NCBI GenBank assembly: GCA_023386795.1
Contig: JAEWJB010000172.1
Coordinates: forward strand, 1-40,938
Reading direction: 5' to 3'
DNA length: 40,938 nt
Source: Pseudomonadota bacterium
GTDB taxonomy: Bacteria > Pseudomonadota > Gammaproteobacteria > Xanthomonadales > Xanthomonadaceae
Shown here: piece after piece, positions 8,800 through 17,671 of the stretch
How the letters are laid out: each line of letters opens with the position of its first letter
How positions within the stretch are numbered: position 1 is the stretch's first letter
The notes under the pieces: generated by a model
The model's database searches: none
Seen by the model: only the letters and a program-made list of their open reading frames with translations
What the model was told of the DNA's origin: nothing
Translations under genes and position numbers: made by a program

Positions 8800-8889
8800 T
8801 TAGGCCCCCCGACGAGATGGCGGAGGTGCGGATGACGGATAGTCCACGCCCGCGCATTCCATACGCGAGCGAACGGTTTTCAGGTCCAT
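8800..8889 (-). CDS. Possible 29-aa leader ORF upstream of zwf
   Basis: A small open frame (begins MDLKTVRSRM, ends PSRRGA) lies between the probable control site and zwf. It has GGGAGGAG seven bases before its ATG at 8889, a far better ribosome-binding site than any zwf start. It shows no membrane segment, signal or recognised motif. It could be a regulatory leader peptide, a remnant, or chance. The rest of the 8632-9044 interval holds the operator, a palindrome and no further gene that I can support. Confidence 0.3.
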   Translation of the reverse strand: MDLKTVRSRMECAGVDYPSSAPPPSRRGA

Positions 8890-8922
8890 CGTCTTGCTCC
8901 TCCCGTTTCCGATGTTGCCAGA

Positions 8923-8936
8923 TGAAAACGCTTACA
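8923..8936. promoter_or_regulatory. LacI/GalR-family-like operator
   Basis: TGAAAACGCTTACA is a near-perfect palindrome around a central CG and fits TGWAARCGYTTWCA, the general pattern of LacI-family sugar repressors. It sits between the divergent zwf operon and ugpC, where one repressor could control both. No LacI-type gene is in the window, so the regulator is unknown. Confidence 0.5.
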
Positions 8937-8949
8937 TGTCAGAATAAAA

Positions 8950-8961
8950 CGAATGCATTCG
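8950..8961. promoter_or_regulatory. 12-bp perfect palindrome in the zwf/ugpC control region
   Basis: CGAATGCATTCG reads identically on both strands, 13 bases from the LacI-like operator and in a locally AT-rich stretch. It may be a second protein-binding site; nothing else identifies it. Confidence 0.25.
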
Positions 8962-9044
8962 ATTGCGAGCAGTTTCATCGGCGACCATTCGAAGCCGGCG
9001 CGGTCTTCCGCGCCGTGACGCACGATATCCAAAGAGGCTAGCGA

Positions 9045-10109
<1,065 letters not shown>

Positions 10110-10127
10110 GGCTTCGGGCCGGCCCGC

Positions 10128-10982
10128 TCAGCGGGCCAGGCCTTCCAGCAGCGGCTGGCGTGGCACCGGCACATCGCCCAGGTGCAAGTCCAGCCCTTCG
10201 CTTTCGATCGGCAATACCGCCAGCGCCAGCGTGCCGCCGACGCTGGCCACGCTGCCGGCGGTCTGTTCGCCGTGGCGCAGGACCGCGCCTGGCTGCGTGC
10301 CCGGCGGCACTTCGACCAGCTGCGCCACGCGCTTGGCCTTGCCCAGGAAATGGGTGCGGGCCACGATCTCCTGGCCGGGGTAGCAGCCCTTCTTGACGCT
10401 GTAGGCCGAGAGCCGGTCCAGGCCGATCTGCTGCGGCGTCCATTGTTCGACCGCGCTGTCGTCGAGCCGCGGCAGGCCCAGGCGCAGGTCGGCCTGCCGC
10501 CACTGCGCCGGGAAACCGTCGTGCACGACGAAAGGATGAGGCGACAGCCGCAACGTGCGTGGCAGCGCTGTCGTGCCCAGATCGAAGTCATTCGCATCGC
10601 CGTCGACGTCCAGCGCGCTGCCGTGGGCCCGCGACGGCGCGGCGAAACGGCCGCCCACGTGCAGGTCGGTGCGCACCGATACCTTGACCTTGCGCCGGAA
10701 AACAAAGCGTTGCAGCTGCGCGGCGAGTGCATCGGCACGGCCATCGGCGAGCACCAGCCACAGCATGTCGGCCGCCGGCCGGCACAGCATGAAGATCGCG
10801 ATGACCCGCCCCTTGGCGCTGAGCCACGTGCTCCATTGCCACTGCCCGACGGGCAGGGCGCCGAGATCGTTGGCGAACTGGGCCTGCGCGAAAGCCACCG
10901 AATCGGGGCCTTCCAGCGCGATTACCGCGTGGCCGGGCAGCGCGGTGAAAGCGGCTTCCGGAATGTGAAGGTTGTCATGCAC
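10128..10982 (-). CDS. ygfZ: YgfZ/GcvT-like folate-binding protein
   Basis: The family is folate-dependent and supports iron-sulfur cluster assembly or repair and tRNA modification in the cytosol. The 284-aa protein carries the diagnostic KGCYPGQE motif (198-205), whose Cys is essential in family members. Start is taken as the GTG at 10982 (HDNLHIPEAAF...); the frame is open much further upstream but would run through the divergent DUF1674 gene. It converges on ugpC with 18 bases between stops and a GC-rich inverted repeat (10121-10137) over its end. Its place beside the succinate dehydrogenase genes is notable because complex II needs Fe-S clusters. Confidence 0.9.
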   Translation of the reverse strand: MHDNLHIPEAAFTALPGHAVIALEGPDSVAFAQAQFANDLGALPVGQWQWSTWLSAKGRVIAIFMLCRPAADMLWLVLADGRADALAAQLQRFVFRRKVKVSVRTDLHVGGRFAAPSRAHGSALDVDGDANDFDLGTTALPRTLRLSPHPFVVHDGFPAQWRQADLRLGLPRLDDSAVEQWTPQQIGLDRLSAYSVKKGCYPGQEIVARTHFLGKAKRVAQLVEVPPGTQPGAVLRHGEQTAGSVASVGGTLALAVLPIESEGLDLHLGDVPVPRQPLLEGLAR

Positions 10983-11021
10983 GGGGGCGAGGCATAAAAT
11001 TTGTGCGTTGCGAGACCCACA

Positions 11022-11189
11022 ATGATAGGCCAAACAACCCCTCATCCCGAATCCGAACCCGAAGACGCGGCGCTTCCGGCAGAGCCATCTGCGCAGGAAA
11101 CCGTGCCGGCGGAGATCGGTGGGCGCGGCGGACTGGATCCGGTGCGCTACGGCGATTGGGAGAAAAACGGTCGCTGCATCGATTTTTAA
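11022..11189 (+). CDS. DUF1674 protein, SDHAF4-like succinate dehydrogenase assembly factor
   Basis: A 55-aa protein whose last 20 residues (GLDPVRYGDWEKNGRCIDF region) are the hallmark of DUF1674, the family of eukaryotic SDHAF4/Sdh8, which binds the flavinated SdhA subunit before complex II assembly. The N-terminal half is acidic and Pro/Glu-rich, probably disordered. It lies 56 bases before sdhC on the same strand, supporting an assembly role. An upstream TTG at 11001 would add seven residues; the ATG is preferred. Confidence 0.85.
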   Translation: MIGQTTPHPESEPEDAALPAEPSAQETVPAEIGGRGGLDPVRYGDWEKNGRCIDF

Positions 11190-11245
11190 GAGCAGCGTGC
11201 AGCCAACGCGGCCGCCGTGCCGCCCAGCCGAGTAATAGTCAGCGA

Positions 11246-11641
11246 ATGGCGACCCCAGAACGTCCCCTGTCACCGCACCTGGATGTGTACAAGTGGCAGA
11301 TCCAGATGGCCACCTCGATCCTGCATCGAGCCACCGGCATCGTGCTGTCCCTTGGCGCCTTGATCATCGCCGCCGCGTTGCTGGCGCTGATGATGGGCCC
11401 GCAGCACTGGAACTGCTTCCGCCAGCTCGCCGGCGCCTGGTACGGCCAGCTGTGCCTGTTTGGCTGGTCGTGGTGCTTCGCATACCACCTGTGCAATGGC
11501 ATCCGCCACATCGTGCAGGACTTCGGCCACGGCTTCTCGATTCCCGCCTTCGTGCGCAACAGCTGGCTCTCGGTCGTGGGCAGCCTGGTCATCACCGCGC
11601 TCATCTGGGGCTATGTCCTGACCACCGGAGGTGTCGCGTGA
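11246..11641 (+). CDS. sdhC: Succinate dehydrogenase cytochrome b556 subunit
   Basis: A 131-aa membrane anchor of complex II that binds heme b and helps form the ubiquinone site. It opens with MATPERPLSPHLDVYKW, typical of SdhC (RPLSPHLxxYK), followed by SILHRATG, which provides quinone-site Ser and Arg residues in the family. The heme ligand is probably His in WCFAYHLCNGIRH. Three hydrophobic segments are visible (about 30-50, 68-85, 108-128). Start taken at 11246; the stop overlaps the sdhD GTG by four bases. Confidence 0.94.
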   Translation: MATPERPLSPHLDVYKWQIQMATSILHRATGIVLSLGALIIAAALLALMMGPQHWNCFRQLAGAWYGQLCLFGWSWCFAYHLCNGIRHIVQDFGHGFSIPAFVRNSWLSVVGSLVITALIWGYVLTTGGVA

Positions 11642-12021
11642 ACCGTTTCCGCACTCCGCTCAAGAACGTGCGCGGCCTGGGCGCCGCCAAGACCGGCACC
11701 GAGCACTTCGTCCTGCAGCGCCTGACCGCCACCGCGCTGGTCGCGCTGGGCATCTGGTTCGTGCTGTTCGTACTGAGCCTGCTGGGCGCCGATTACGTCG
11801 CCGCCACCGCGGCCATCGCCAAGCCCTGGAACGCCGTGCTGCTGGTGGGCTTCCTGGTGGCGATGTTCTGGCATGCGCAGATCGGCCTGCAGGTCATCCT
11901 GGAAGACTACGTCCACAACTCGCTCCTGGCCCTGGCGCTGCAGGTGTCGGTGAAGTTCATCGCCGTCCTGGGTGCAATCGTCAGCATTTTCGCGGTCGCG
12001 CGCATCGCGCTGGGGAACTGA
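11638..12021 (+). CDS. sdhD: Succinate dehydrogenase hydrophobic membrane anchor subunit
   Basis: The 127-aa second membrane anchor of complex II. It begins at a GTG that overlaps the sdhC stop (GTGA), so the two subunits are translationally coupled. It shows GTEHFVLQRLTA near the start, HAQIGLQVILEDYVH containing the likely heme-ligand His and the quinone-site Asp-Tyr pair, and three transmembrane segments. The sdhA ATG follows six bases later. Confidence 0.93.
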   Translation: MNRFRTPLKNVRGLGAAKTGTEHFVLQRLTATALVALGIWFVLFVLSLLGADYVAATAAIAKPWNAVLLVGFLVAMFWHAQIGLQVILEDYVHNSLLALALQVSVKFIAVLGAIVSIFAVARIALGN

Positions 12022-12027
12022 TACAAG

Positions 12028-13818
12028 ATGTCCGCCTACAAGATCACCGAACACAAGTACGACATGGTCGTCGTCGGCGCCGGTGGCGCCGGCTTGCGCG
12101 CGACCTTCGGCCTGGCCCAGAAGGGCCTGCAGACCGTCTGCCTAACCAAGGTCTTCCCGACCCGCTCGCACACCGTCGCCGCGCAGGGTGGCATCTCCGC
12201 CGCGCTGGGCAACATGGGCGAGGACGACTGGCGCTACCACTTCTACGACACCATCAAGGGGTCGGACTGGCTGGGTGACCAGGACGCGATCGAATACATG
12301 TGCCGCGAGGCGATTCCGGCCATCATCGAGCTGGAACACTACGGCGTGCCGTTCTCGCGCACCGAGGAAGGCAAGATCTACCAGCGCCCGTTCGGCGGCA
12401 TGACCACCAAGTTCGGCGAAGGCCCGCCGGCGCAGCGCACGTGCGCGGCGGCCGACCGCACCGGCCACGCCATGTTGCACACGCTGTACCAGCAGTCGCT
12501 GGCCAACAACGCGCGCTTCATGATCGAGTACTTCGCGCTGGACCTGATCTTCGACGACGAGGGCGTGTGCCGCGGCGTGCTCGCCCTGGACATGGCCGAG
12601 GGCTCGCTGCACCTGTTCCGCGCCCACGGCGTGGTGCTGGCCACCGGCGGCTATGGCCGTTCCTACTTCAGCGCCACCTCCGCCCACACCTGTACCGGCG
12701 ACGGCGGCGGCATGGTGATGCGCGCCGGCCTGCCGATGCAGGACATGGAGTTCGTGCAGTTCCACCCGACCGGCATCTACGGCGCGGGCTGCCTGATCAC
12801 CGAAGGCGTGCGCGGCGAAGGCGGCATCCTGCGCAACAGCAATGGCGAGCGCTTCATGGAGCGCTATGCCCCGCACTACAAGGACCTGGCCTCGCGCGAC
12901 GTCGTCAGCCGTTCGATGACCATCGAGATCCGCGAAGGCCGCGGCGTCGGCGAGCACAAGGACCACATCCTGCTCGACCTGACCCACCTGGGCCCGGAAG
13001 TGATCAACGAGAAGCTGCCGGGCATCGCCGAAAGCGCCCACATCTTCGCCGGCGTGGACGTCACCAAGGAGCCGATCCCGGTCATCCCGACGGTGCACTA
13101 CAACATGGGCGGCATCCCGACCAACTACCACGGCGAAGTGGTGCGCAAGGTCGGCGACAACCCGGACGAAGTCGTGCCGGGCCTGTACGCCATCGGCGAA
13201 GCGGCCTGCGTGTCGGTCCACGGCGCCAACCGCCTGGGCTCCAACTCGCTGCTCGACCTGGTGGTGTTCGGCCGTTCGGTGGCCAACCGCTGCGCCGAGA
13301 CGATCAAGACCAACCAGCCGCACAAGCCGCTGCCGGCCAACGCCTGCGACAAGGCGCTGGCGCTGCTGGACAAGTTGCGCAACGCCAACGGCTCCACGCC
13401 CACGGCCGTCATCCGCGACAAGATGCAGCGCCCCATGCAGGCCGACGCGGCGGTGTTCCGCACCAGCAAGACGCTGGAGGAGGGCTGCAGGAAGATGGAC
13501 GAGATCTTCGCCATGTTCGAGGACGTCAAGGTCTCGGACCGCTCGCTGGTGTGGAACTCGGACCTGATCGAGACTTACGAGCTGTACAACCTGCTGCTCA
13601 ACGCCGTGGCCACGATCAACTCCGCCGAACAGCGCAAGGAAAGCCGGGGCGCCCACGCGCACGAGGACTATCCGGACCGCGACGACGTCAACTGGCAGAA
13701 GCACACGCTGGTCTCGGTCGACGAGAAGGGCAAGTGCAGCTTCGACTTCCGTCCGGTGCACATGTACACGCTCTCCCAGGACGTGGACGTGGTGCCGCCG
13801 AAGCCGCGCGTCTACTGA
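12028..13818 (+). CDS. sdhA: Succinate dehydrogenase flavoprotein subunit
   Basis: Oxidises succinate to fumarate at the cytoplasmic face of the membrane and passes electrons to SdhB; works in the TCA cycle and respiration. The 596-aa protein has the FAD dinucleotide fold VVVGAGGAGLRA (14-25), the covalent FAD histidine in RSHTVAAQGG (His48), QFHPTGIYGAGCLITEGVRGEGG with substrate and proton-path residues, a conserved HGANRLGSNSLLDLVVFGR region, and a C-terminal YTLSQDVDVVPPKPRVY. Length is as expected. A long antisense open frame covers this gene (12142-13884) but is a composition artefact. Confidence 0.98.
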   Translation: MSAYKITEHKYDMVVVGAGGAGLRATFGLAQKGLQTVCLTKVFPTRSHTVAAQGGISAALGNMGEDDWRYHFYDTIKGSDWLGDQDAIEYMCREAIPAIIELEHYGVPFSRTEEGKIYQRPFGGMTTKFGEGPPAQRTCAAADRTGHAMLHTLYQQSLANNARFMIEYFALDLIFDDEGVCRGVLALDMAEGSLHLFRAHGVVLATGGYGRSYFSATSAHTCTGDGGGMVMRAGLPMQDMEFVQFHPTGIYGAGCLITEGVRGEGGILRNSNGERFMERYAPHYKDLASRDVVSRSMTIEIREGRGVGEHKDHILLDLTHLGPEVINEKLPGIAESAHIFAGVDVTKEPIPVIPTVHYNMGGIPTNYHGEVVRKVGDNPDEVVPGLYAIGEAACVSVHGANRLGSNSLLDLVVFGRSVANRCAETIKTNQPHKPLPANACDKALALLDKLRNANGSTPTAVIRDKMQRPMQADAAVFRTSKTLEEGCRKMDEIFAMFEDVKVSDRSLVWNSDLIETYELYNLLLNAVATINSAEQRKESRGAHAHEDYPDRDDVNWQKHTLVSVDEKGKCSFDFRPVHMYTLSQDVDVVPPKPRVY

Positions 13819-13907
13819 CCTAGCCGGGACGGGGCCCGTGCCGCTCGCCACATGACAGGCGACCGGCGCGTGCTCGATCCCCAATCCCCTATCCCGGATT
13901 CAAAGCC

Positions 13908-14690
13908 ATGGCAGAGTTCACCCTCCCCAAGAATTCCAAGATCGGCAAGGGAAAGCATTTCCCGGCCACGGGCGCAAAGAACGTGCGCACGTTCAAGATC
14001 TACCGCTGGAACCCCGATGACGGCGCCAACCCGCGCACCGACACCTACGAGATCGATCTCGACATGTGCGGCCCGATGGTTCTCGACGCGCTGATCAAGA
14101 TCAAGAACGAGATCGACCCGACGCTGACGTTCCGCCGTTCCTGCCGCGAGGGCATCTGCGGTTCGTGCGCGATGAATATCGACGGCACCAACACGCTGGC
14201 CTGCACCAAGGCGATCAGCGCGTGCGGCAAGGCCGAGGTGCCGATCTACCCGCTGCCGCACATGAGCGTGGTCAAGGACCTGGTGCCGGACCTGACCCAC
14301 TTCTACGCGCAGTACGCCTCGATCAAGCCGTGGATCCGCACCCAGACCCCGCCGCCGCCGGATCGCGAGCGCCTGCAGTCGCCGGAAGACCGCAAGAAGC
14401 TCGACGGCCTGTACGAGTGCATCCTGTGCGCCTGCTGCTCGACCAGCTGCCCGAGCTACTGGTGGAACGGTGAGCGCTACCTGGGCCCGGCGATCCTGCT
14501 GCAGGCCTACCGCTGGATCATCGATTCGCGCGACGAGGACACCGGTGCGCGCCTGGACGACCTGGAAGATCCGTTCAAGCTCTACCGCTGCCACACCATC
14601 ATGAACTGCGCGCGCACCTGCCCGAAGGGCCTGAACCCCGCGCTGGCGATCGCCGAGATCAAGAAGCTGATGATGGCCCGCCGCGCCTGA
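13908..14690 (+). CDS. sdhB: Succinate dehydrogenase iron-sulfur subunit
   Basis: Carries electrons from SdhA to quinone through three Fe-S clusters. The 260-aa protein shows [2Fe-2S] ligands Cys79, Cys84, Cys87 and Cys99 (SCREGICGSC...C), then CILCACCSTSC (Cys171, 174, 177, 181) and CHTIMNCARTCP (Cys228, 234, 238), which supply the [4Fe-4S] and [3Fe-4S] clusters. The N-terminus is about 25 residues longer than in E. coli. The 89-base gap from sdhA contains a short run of near-repeated CCCCAATCCC-like units. Two stable hairpins follow the gene. Confidence 0.97.
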   Translation: MAEFTLPKNSKIGKGKHFPATGAKNVRTFKIYRWNPDDGANPRTDTYEIDLDMCGPMVLDALIKIKNEIDPTLTFRRSCREGICGSCAMNIDGTNTLACTKAISACGKAEVPIYPLPHMSVVKDLVPDLTHFYAQYASIKPWIRTQTPPPPDRERLQSPEDRKKLDGLYECILCACCSTSCPSYWWNGERYLGPAILLQAYRWIIDSRDEDTGARLDDLEDPFKLYRCHTIMNCARTCPKGLNPALAIAEIKKLMMARRA

Positions 14691-14707
14691 GCGCCCGGCG
14701 GTTGACC

Positions 14708-14760
14708 GGCCACCCCGTAGGGTGGCCCTGCGCGGCACCGGCCCTTCGGCCTGGTGCCGC
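14708..14760 (+). terminator. Two tandem hairpins after sdhB
   Basis: First hairpin: GGCCACCC-CGTA-GGGTGGCC (14708-14727). Second: GCGGCACC...GGTGCCGC closed by a TTCG-type loop with one bulge (14732-14760). Neither has a long T run, so they may act as partial terminator, processing point or mRNA stabiliser that lowers sdhE expression relative to sdhCDAB. Confidence 0.55.
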
Positions 14761-14804
14761 GTTCGTTTCGGGCGCCGCGCGCCCTTGCGAGGAAGGCCTG
14801 CGTG

Positions 14805-15053
14805 ATGGATGAAGCCACCGAATTGAAGAAGCTGCGCTGGCGCTGCCGTCGTGGCATGCGCGAGCTGGACCGGCTGTTCGACCGTTACCTCGACCGCCGC
14901 TGGGCCGATGCCCCAGAAGCAGAGCGTGCCGTTTTCCGGCTGCTGCTGGAGCGCGAGGACGATAAGTTGTGGCGCTGGTTCATGGGCTACGAGGTGTGCC
15001 CGGATGCGTCGCAGGCCGCCCTCATCGAGCGTATCCGCACCCTGCAGGCTTGA
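14805..15053 (+). CDS. sdhE: FAD assembly factor SdhE
   Basis: Small cytosolic protein that promotes covalent flavin attachment to SdhA; the SDHAF2/Sdh5 family. The 82-aa sequence holds the conserved RGMRE (16-20), matching the RGxxE motif required for flavinylation, and the family-typical acidic end of the helix bundle (REDDKLWRWFMGYEV). The ATG at 14805 is preceded by GAGGAAGG. It follows sdhB after two hairpins and overlaps the ygfX-like gene by 50 bases, the same order as sdhE-ygfX in E. coli. Confidence 0.93.
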   Translation: MDEATELKKLRWRCRRGMRELDRLFDRYLDRRWADAPEAERAVFRLLLEREDDKLWRWFMGYEVCPDASQAALIERIRTLQA

Positions 15054-15456
15054 GTGGCGGCCATCGGGCGCGGCGCGCCTGGCATTGGCGGGCCTGGTGC
15101 CGTGCCTGTGGTTTTCCCTGTTTCTTTCCGCGCTGCCAGCCTGGGCGATGGTCCTGGCGGGCGCGCTGGCGTGTGGCATGGCGGTGAAGGAGGCGCGGCA
15201 GCTGGCGCGCCAGCCGCCGCGCCAACTGCTGTTGCCCTGGGGTACGGCGCCGGCCTGCGTGGACGGCAGGCCGGTGGCCGATCTGCGCATCGAATGGATG
15301 GGCCCGTTGGTCCGCGTCTCCTGGCGGCGCGGACCGCGTGGCCGCAACGGCCTGCTTTTCTGGCCCGACACCCTGCCGCCTCCGCGACGACGTGAACTGC
15401 GACTGGCCGCTCGCAGCCGCGTGGTTTCGTCCTCACGCCCGGCAATGGCACCATAG
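15004..15456 (+). CDS. YgfX/CptA-like membrane protein
   Basis: A 150-aa protein that I assign to the YgfX family from the CRLEWRPS start motif (about 15-22), two adjacent transmembrane segments (about 25-62), and the C-terminal pattern GRNGLLFWPDTLPPPRRRELRL. In E. coli YgfX is encoded right after SdhE and was described as a membrane-bound toxin (CptA) acting on cytoskeletal proteins; whether this holds here is unknown. The ATG at 15004 lies inside sdhE and is the only in-frame ATG that keeps the conserved N-terminus; no start lies exactly at the sdhE stop. Confidence 0.7.
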   Translation: MRRRPPSSSVSAPCRLEWRPSGAARLALAGLVPCLWFSLFLSALPAWAMVLAGALACGMAVKEARQLARQPPRQLLLPWGTAPACVDGRPVADLRIEWMGPLVRVSWRRGPRGRNGLLFWPDTLPPPRRRELRLAARSRVVSSSRPAMAP

Positions 15457-15479
15457 CCTCCCCTGAACGGTCGCAGCGC

Positions 15480-16721
15480 ATGTTCAAACCCCTTCCCGTC
15501 GCCATCGGTCTGCGTTACCTGCGTGCCAAGCGCCGCAACGGTTTCATCTCCTTCATCTCGATGGCGTCGATCCTGGGCATCGCCCTCGGGGTCACCGTGC
15601 TGATCACCACCCTGGCGGTGATGAGCGGCTTCCAGAAGGAAATCCGCGACCGCCTGCTGCAAATGGCCGCCCATGCCACCGTCAGCGCCGATGGCGCGCC
15701 GCTACGCGACTGGCAGACCGCCCTGCGCGTGGCCAGCGCCGATCCGCGCGTGGCAGGCGCCGCGCCGTACATCGAAAGCCAGGCGCTGATCACCGGCACC
15801 CGCAACCAGCCGGCCATCGTGCGCGGCGTGGTCCCCGCGCAGGAGGACAAGGTCTCGGTGCTGGCGCAGAAGATGAAGCAGGGCTCGGCCGACAGCCTGA
15901 CCCCCGGCTCGTACAACATCCTGCTCGGGCAGGAGCTGGCCTTGTGGCTGGGCGTCAACGTGGGCGACAAGGTCGTGGTGATGCTGGCCGAGCCGCAGGC
16001 CACGCCGTTCGGCGCCGCCCCACGCTACAAGCGCTTCACCGTCAGCGGCATCTTCGAGGCCGGCTACAACGAGATCGACCGCGGCCTGGCGGTGGCCAAC
16101 ATGGAAGACATGGCGCGCGTGTTGCGCATGGACGGCGTCACCGGCGTGCGGCTGAAGCTGTACGACATGGACCGCGCCTGGGAAGTCGCCAGTGACCTGG
16201 CGCTGAAGCTGCCCGGCGACCACCGCGTCAGCGACTGGACGCAGGAAAACGCCAACCTCTACCACTCCCTGCGCATGGAGAAGACGGTGATGGGCATCCT
16301 GCTCTCACTGATCATCGCCATGGGCGCGTTCAACCTGGTGTCCTCGCAGGTGATGCTGGTGACCGACAAGCAGGCCGACATCGCGATCCTGCGCACGCTG
16401 GGCCTGACCCCGGGCGGGGTGATGAAGGTCTTCATGGTGCAGGGTTCGCTGATCGGCATCATCGGCACCGTGCTCGGCGTGGTCGGTGGCATCACGCTGA
16501 CGCTCAACCTGGAGCGCATCCTCGGCGCGATCGAATCGCTGTTCAACATCAAGCTGCTGCCGGAGGATGTCTACTACATCACCGGCCTGCCCACCGACAT
16601 GCAGACCCCCGACGTGGTGGCGATCACCGTCGTCGCCCTGCTGATGAGTTTCCTGGCGACCCTGTATCCGGCCTGGCGCGCGGCGCGCACCCAGCCGGCG
16701 GAGGCGCTGCGCTATGAATGA
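15480..16721 (+). CDS. lolC: Lipoprotein-releasing ABC transporter permease, LolC/LolE family
   Basis: Inner-membrane subunit of LolCDE, which extracts outer-membrane lipoproteins and hands them to LolA. The 413-aa protein starts FKPLPVAIGLRYLRAKRRNGFISFISMASILGIALGV, with the first transmembrane helix, followed by a large periplasmic domain (about 50-265) and three more helices (about 270-295, 320-345, 375-400) ending in YPAWRAARTQPAEALRYE, typical of MacB/FtsX-fold permeases. Only one permease gene lies here, so the complex may use one type twice or the partner is elsewhere. Overlaps lolD by eight bases. Confidence 0.93.
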   Translation: MFKPLPVAIGLRYLRAKRRNGFISFISMASILGIALGVTVLITTLAVMSGFQKEIRDRLLQMAAHATVSADGAPLRDWQTALRVASADPRVAGAAPYIESQALITGTRNQPAIVRGVVPAQEDKVSVLAQKMKQGSADSLTPGSYNILLGQELALWLGVNVGDKVVVMLAEPQATPFGAAPRYKRFTVSGIFEAGYNEIDRGLAVANMEDMARVLRMDGVTGVRLKLYDMDRAWEVASDLALKLPGDHRVSDWTQENANLYHSLRMEKTVMGILLSLIIAMGAFNLVSSQVMLVTDKQADIAILRTLGLTPGGVMKVFMVQGSLIGIIGTVLGVVGGITLTLNLERILGAIESLFNIKLLPEDVYYITGLPTDMQTPDVVAITVVALLMSFLATLYPAWRAARTQPAEALRYE

Positions 16722-17430
16722 GGCCGCGATGAGTTCCACCCCCGTGATCCGTGCCGTGGGCCTGGGCAAGACCTATGCCGAGGGCCGCATGCGCACGCCG
16801 GTGTTCGACGGCCTGGACCTGTCCGTGGCGCCGGGCGAGACGGTGGCCATCGTCGGCGCGTCCGGCGCCGGCAAGAGCACGCTGCTGCACCTGCTTGGCG
16901 GCCTGGACGTGCCCAGTGCCGGCGAGGTGCATGTGGCCGGGCAATCGATGTCCGAGCTTTCCGATGGCGAACGTGGCCGCCTGCGCAACCGCGCGCTCGG
17001 CTTCGTCTACCAGTTCCATCACCTGCTGCCGGAATTCACCGCGCTGGAAAACGTGATGATGCCGGTGCTGCTGGCTGGCGAGGACGTGGCGCCCGCACGC
17101 GAGCGTGCTTCACAGTTGCTCGAGGCGGTCGGCCTGGGGCATCGCCTGGAGCATAAGCCGGGCGAGTTGTCCGGCGGCGAGCGGCAGCGCGCGGCGGTGG
17201 CGCGTGCGCTGGTCAACCGCCCGGCCTGCGTGCTGGGCGACGAGCCGACCGGCAACCTCGACGACCGTACCGCGGCGACGGTGTTCGAACTGATGCTGGA
17301 CCTCAACCGGCAGCACCAGACCAGCCTGGTCCTGGTCACCCACGACCGTGGGCTGGCATTCAAGCTTGACCGCGTGCTGGAACTGCACGAAGGCCGGCTG
17401 CGCCAGTTGTCCGCACCGACGGCGGCATAG
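16714..17430 (+). CDS. lolD: Lipoprotein-releasing ABC transporter ATP-binding protein
   Basis: ATPase of the Lol complex. The 238-aa protein shows Walker A GASGAGKST (48-56), Q-loop VYQFHHLLPEFTALENV (98-114, the LolD-type sequence), signature LSGGE (152-156) and Walker B LGDEPT (174-179). GGAGG lies nine bases before the ATG at 16714; an ATG at 16729 is an alternative. The overlap with lolC indicates coupled translation. About 240 bases without a supported gene follow before comEC. Confidence 0.94.
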   Translation: MNEAAMSSTPVIRAVGLGKTYAEGRMRTPVFDGLDLSVAPGETVAIVGASGAGKSTLLHLLGGLDVPSAGEVHVAGQSMSELSDGERGRLRNRALGFVYQFHHLLPEFTALENVMMPVLLAGEDVAPARERASQLLEAVGLGHRLEHKPGELSGGERQRAAVARALVNRPACVLGDEPTGNLDDRTAATVFELMLDLNRQHQTSLVLVTHDRGLAFKLDRVLELHEGRLRQLSAPTAA

Positions 17431-17671
17431 GCCCACGGCCGGCCAAGCCGGTTTCCGATTCACGACACGCCCATTGCCTAAGCGCGATGGGGTGTTTTCC
17501 CGCTGCCCGACGCCCGGGCGCCTGCCTAACCTGTTCCCTGTGACGTGCCGGCGCCGTCAGCGAGGGCGACGGGCCTGTTCCGCGCAGCCCCCCTGAGGCG
17601 CAGTACCGTCGGCCACCGGGTGCCGGCGGCGCCGGCCGTCACACCAAGGGGTGACGGAGGAGCGAGCGCAA

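Noticed and set aside
12142..13884. Long minus-strand open frame (580 codons) opposite sdhA
   Set aside because: It is antisense to a gene of certain identity, is His/Val/Arg-rich without domains, and arises from the third-position GC bias of sdhA.
13870..13905. CCCCAATCCC-like micro-repeats before sdhB, considered as a regulatory or repeat element
   Set aside because: Too short and imperfect to call; such pyrimidine-rich runs are common in high-GC intergenic DNA of this group.
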